Assembly: GCA_964551545.1 (NCBI GenBank)
Contig: CAZKCT010000074.1
Span: 1-6,084 of the forward strand
Direction of reading: 5' to 3'
Origin: Thiopontia sp964551545
Lineage (GTDB): Bacteria > Pseudomonadota > Gammaproteobacteria > GCF-002020875
DNA: 6,084 nt
In this document: in pieces, positions 5,921 through 6,084 of the stretch
Numbering within the stretch: position 1 is the first letter of the stretch
Layout: the number at the start of each line of letters is the position of its first letter
Translations under genes and position numbers: made by a program
The notes under the pieces: generated by a model
Database searches by the model: none
What the model saw: the letters and a program-made list of their open reading frames with translations, nothing else
Told to the model about the DNA's origin: nothing

Positions 5921-6084
5921 ATGAAAAAAGTGTTGATGAGTGTGGCCATCGCTGCGCTGTCGTTTAGTCCTGTCTCAGTGATGGCGGGTGTCTCCAAGGA
6001 TCTGCCATTGCCATCGGGTGCACCGACTGCCGATCAAATCATCGAACAGGTCTATTACGTCAATCACTTCTATGCGCTGAAGAA
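5921..6084 (+). CDS. Exported protein of unknown function (3' truncated)
   Basis: The frame is open from an ATG to the window edge (54 full codons). AAGGGGAG lies nine bases before the ATG, a strong ribosome binding site. The product begins with a clear Sec signal peptide: MKK, a hydrophobic stretch over about 4-20, and probable cleavage after VMA at residue 22. There is no lipobox cysteine. The mature start continues GVSKDLPLPSGAPTADQI and then has an aromatic-rich segment, VYYVNHFYALK, at about 44-54. I do not recognise the family with confidence. It is the first gene after a 210-bp regulatory-looking spacer, so it probably starts its own transcription unit. The context next to a periplasmic rhodanese hints at an envelope redox or sulfur role, which is inference only. 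Confidence 0.8.
   Translation, partial: MKKVLMSVAIAALSFSPVSVMAGVSKDLPLPSGAPTADQIIEQVYYVNHFYALK

Overview
The window looks like a piece of a gammaproteobacterial chromosome with moderate GC content. The core proteins (GlmS, endonuclease IV, CheB) are of the proteobacterial type. The right-hand end carries an exported rhodanese, a DUF302 protein and a further exported protein. That combination is common in sulfur-metabolising and microaerobic Gram-negative bacteria, but naming a genus or a sulfur-oxidising lifestyle would be inference. No RNA genes, insertion sequences, CRISPR arrays or phage genes were seen.

Layout. (1) 1-1047, plus strand: the 3' part of cheB, the chemotaxis receptor methylesterase; its start lies outside the window. 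(2) 1044-4497, minus strand: three genes read right to left. These are glmS (glucosamine-6-phosphate synthase, GTG start), a 198-residue Ala/Gln-rich unknown protein, and nfo (endonuclease IV). cheB and nfo converge and overlap by 4 bases inside a perfect 24-bp palindrome, so both proteins end in the same residues. (3) 4498-4656: a divergent control region in which the glmS promoter and the plus-strand promoter appear to share their -10 region. (4) 4657-5710, plus strand: a two-gene unit of a periplasmic rhodanese and a DUF302 protein, 28 bp apart, each with a strong ribosome binding site. (5) 5711-5920: a structured intergenic region with an imperfect long inverted repeat enclosing an FNR/CRP-type box. 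(6) 5921 to the end: the start of a gene for an exported protein I cannot identify.

How the genes work together. cheB, nfo and glmS belong to unrelated housekeeping processes (chemotactic adaptation, base excision repair, amino-sugar synthesis). The right-hand genes look more like a functional set: a Cys-rich exported sulfurtransferase-like protein, a Cys-containing DUF302 protein and an exported partner, possibly under oxygen- or redox-responsive control. The least explained items are the 198-residue protein at 1950-2546 and the regulatory region at 5801-5876. Nothing here amounts to a clear new defence or mobile system.
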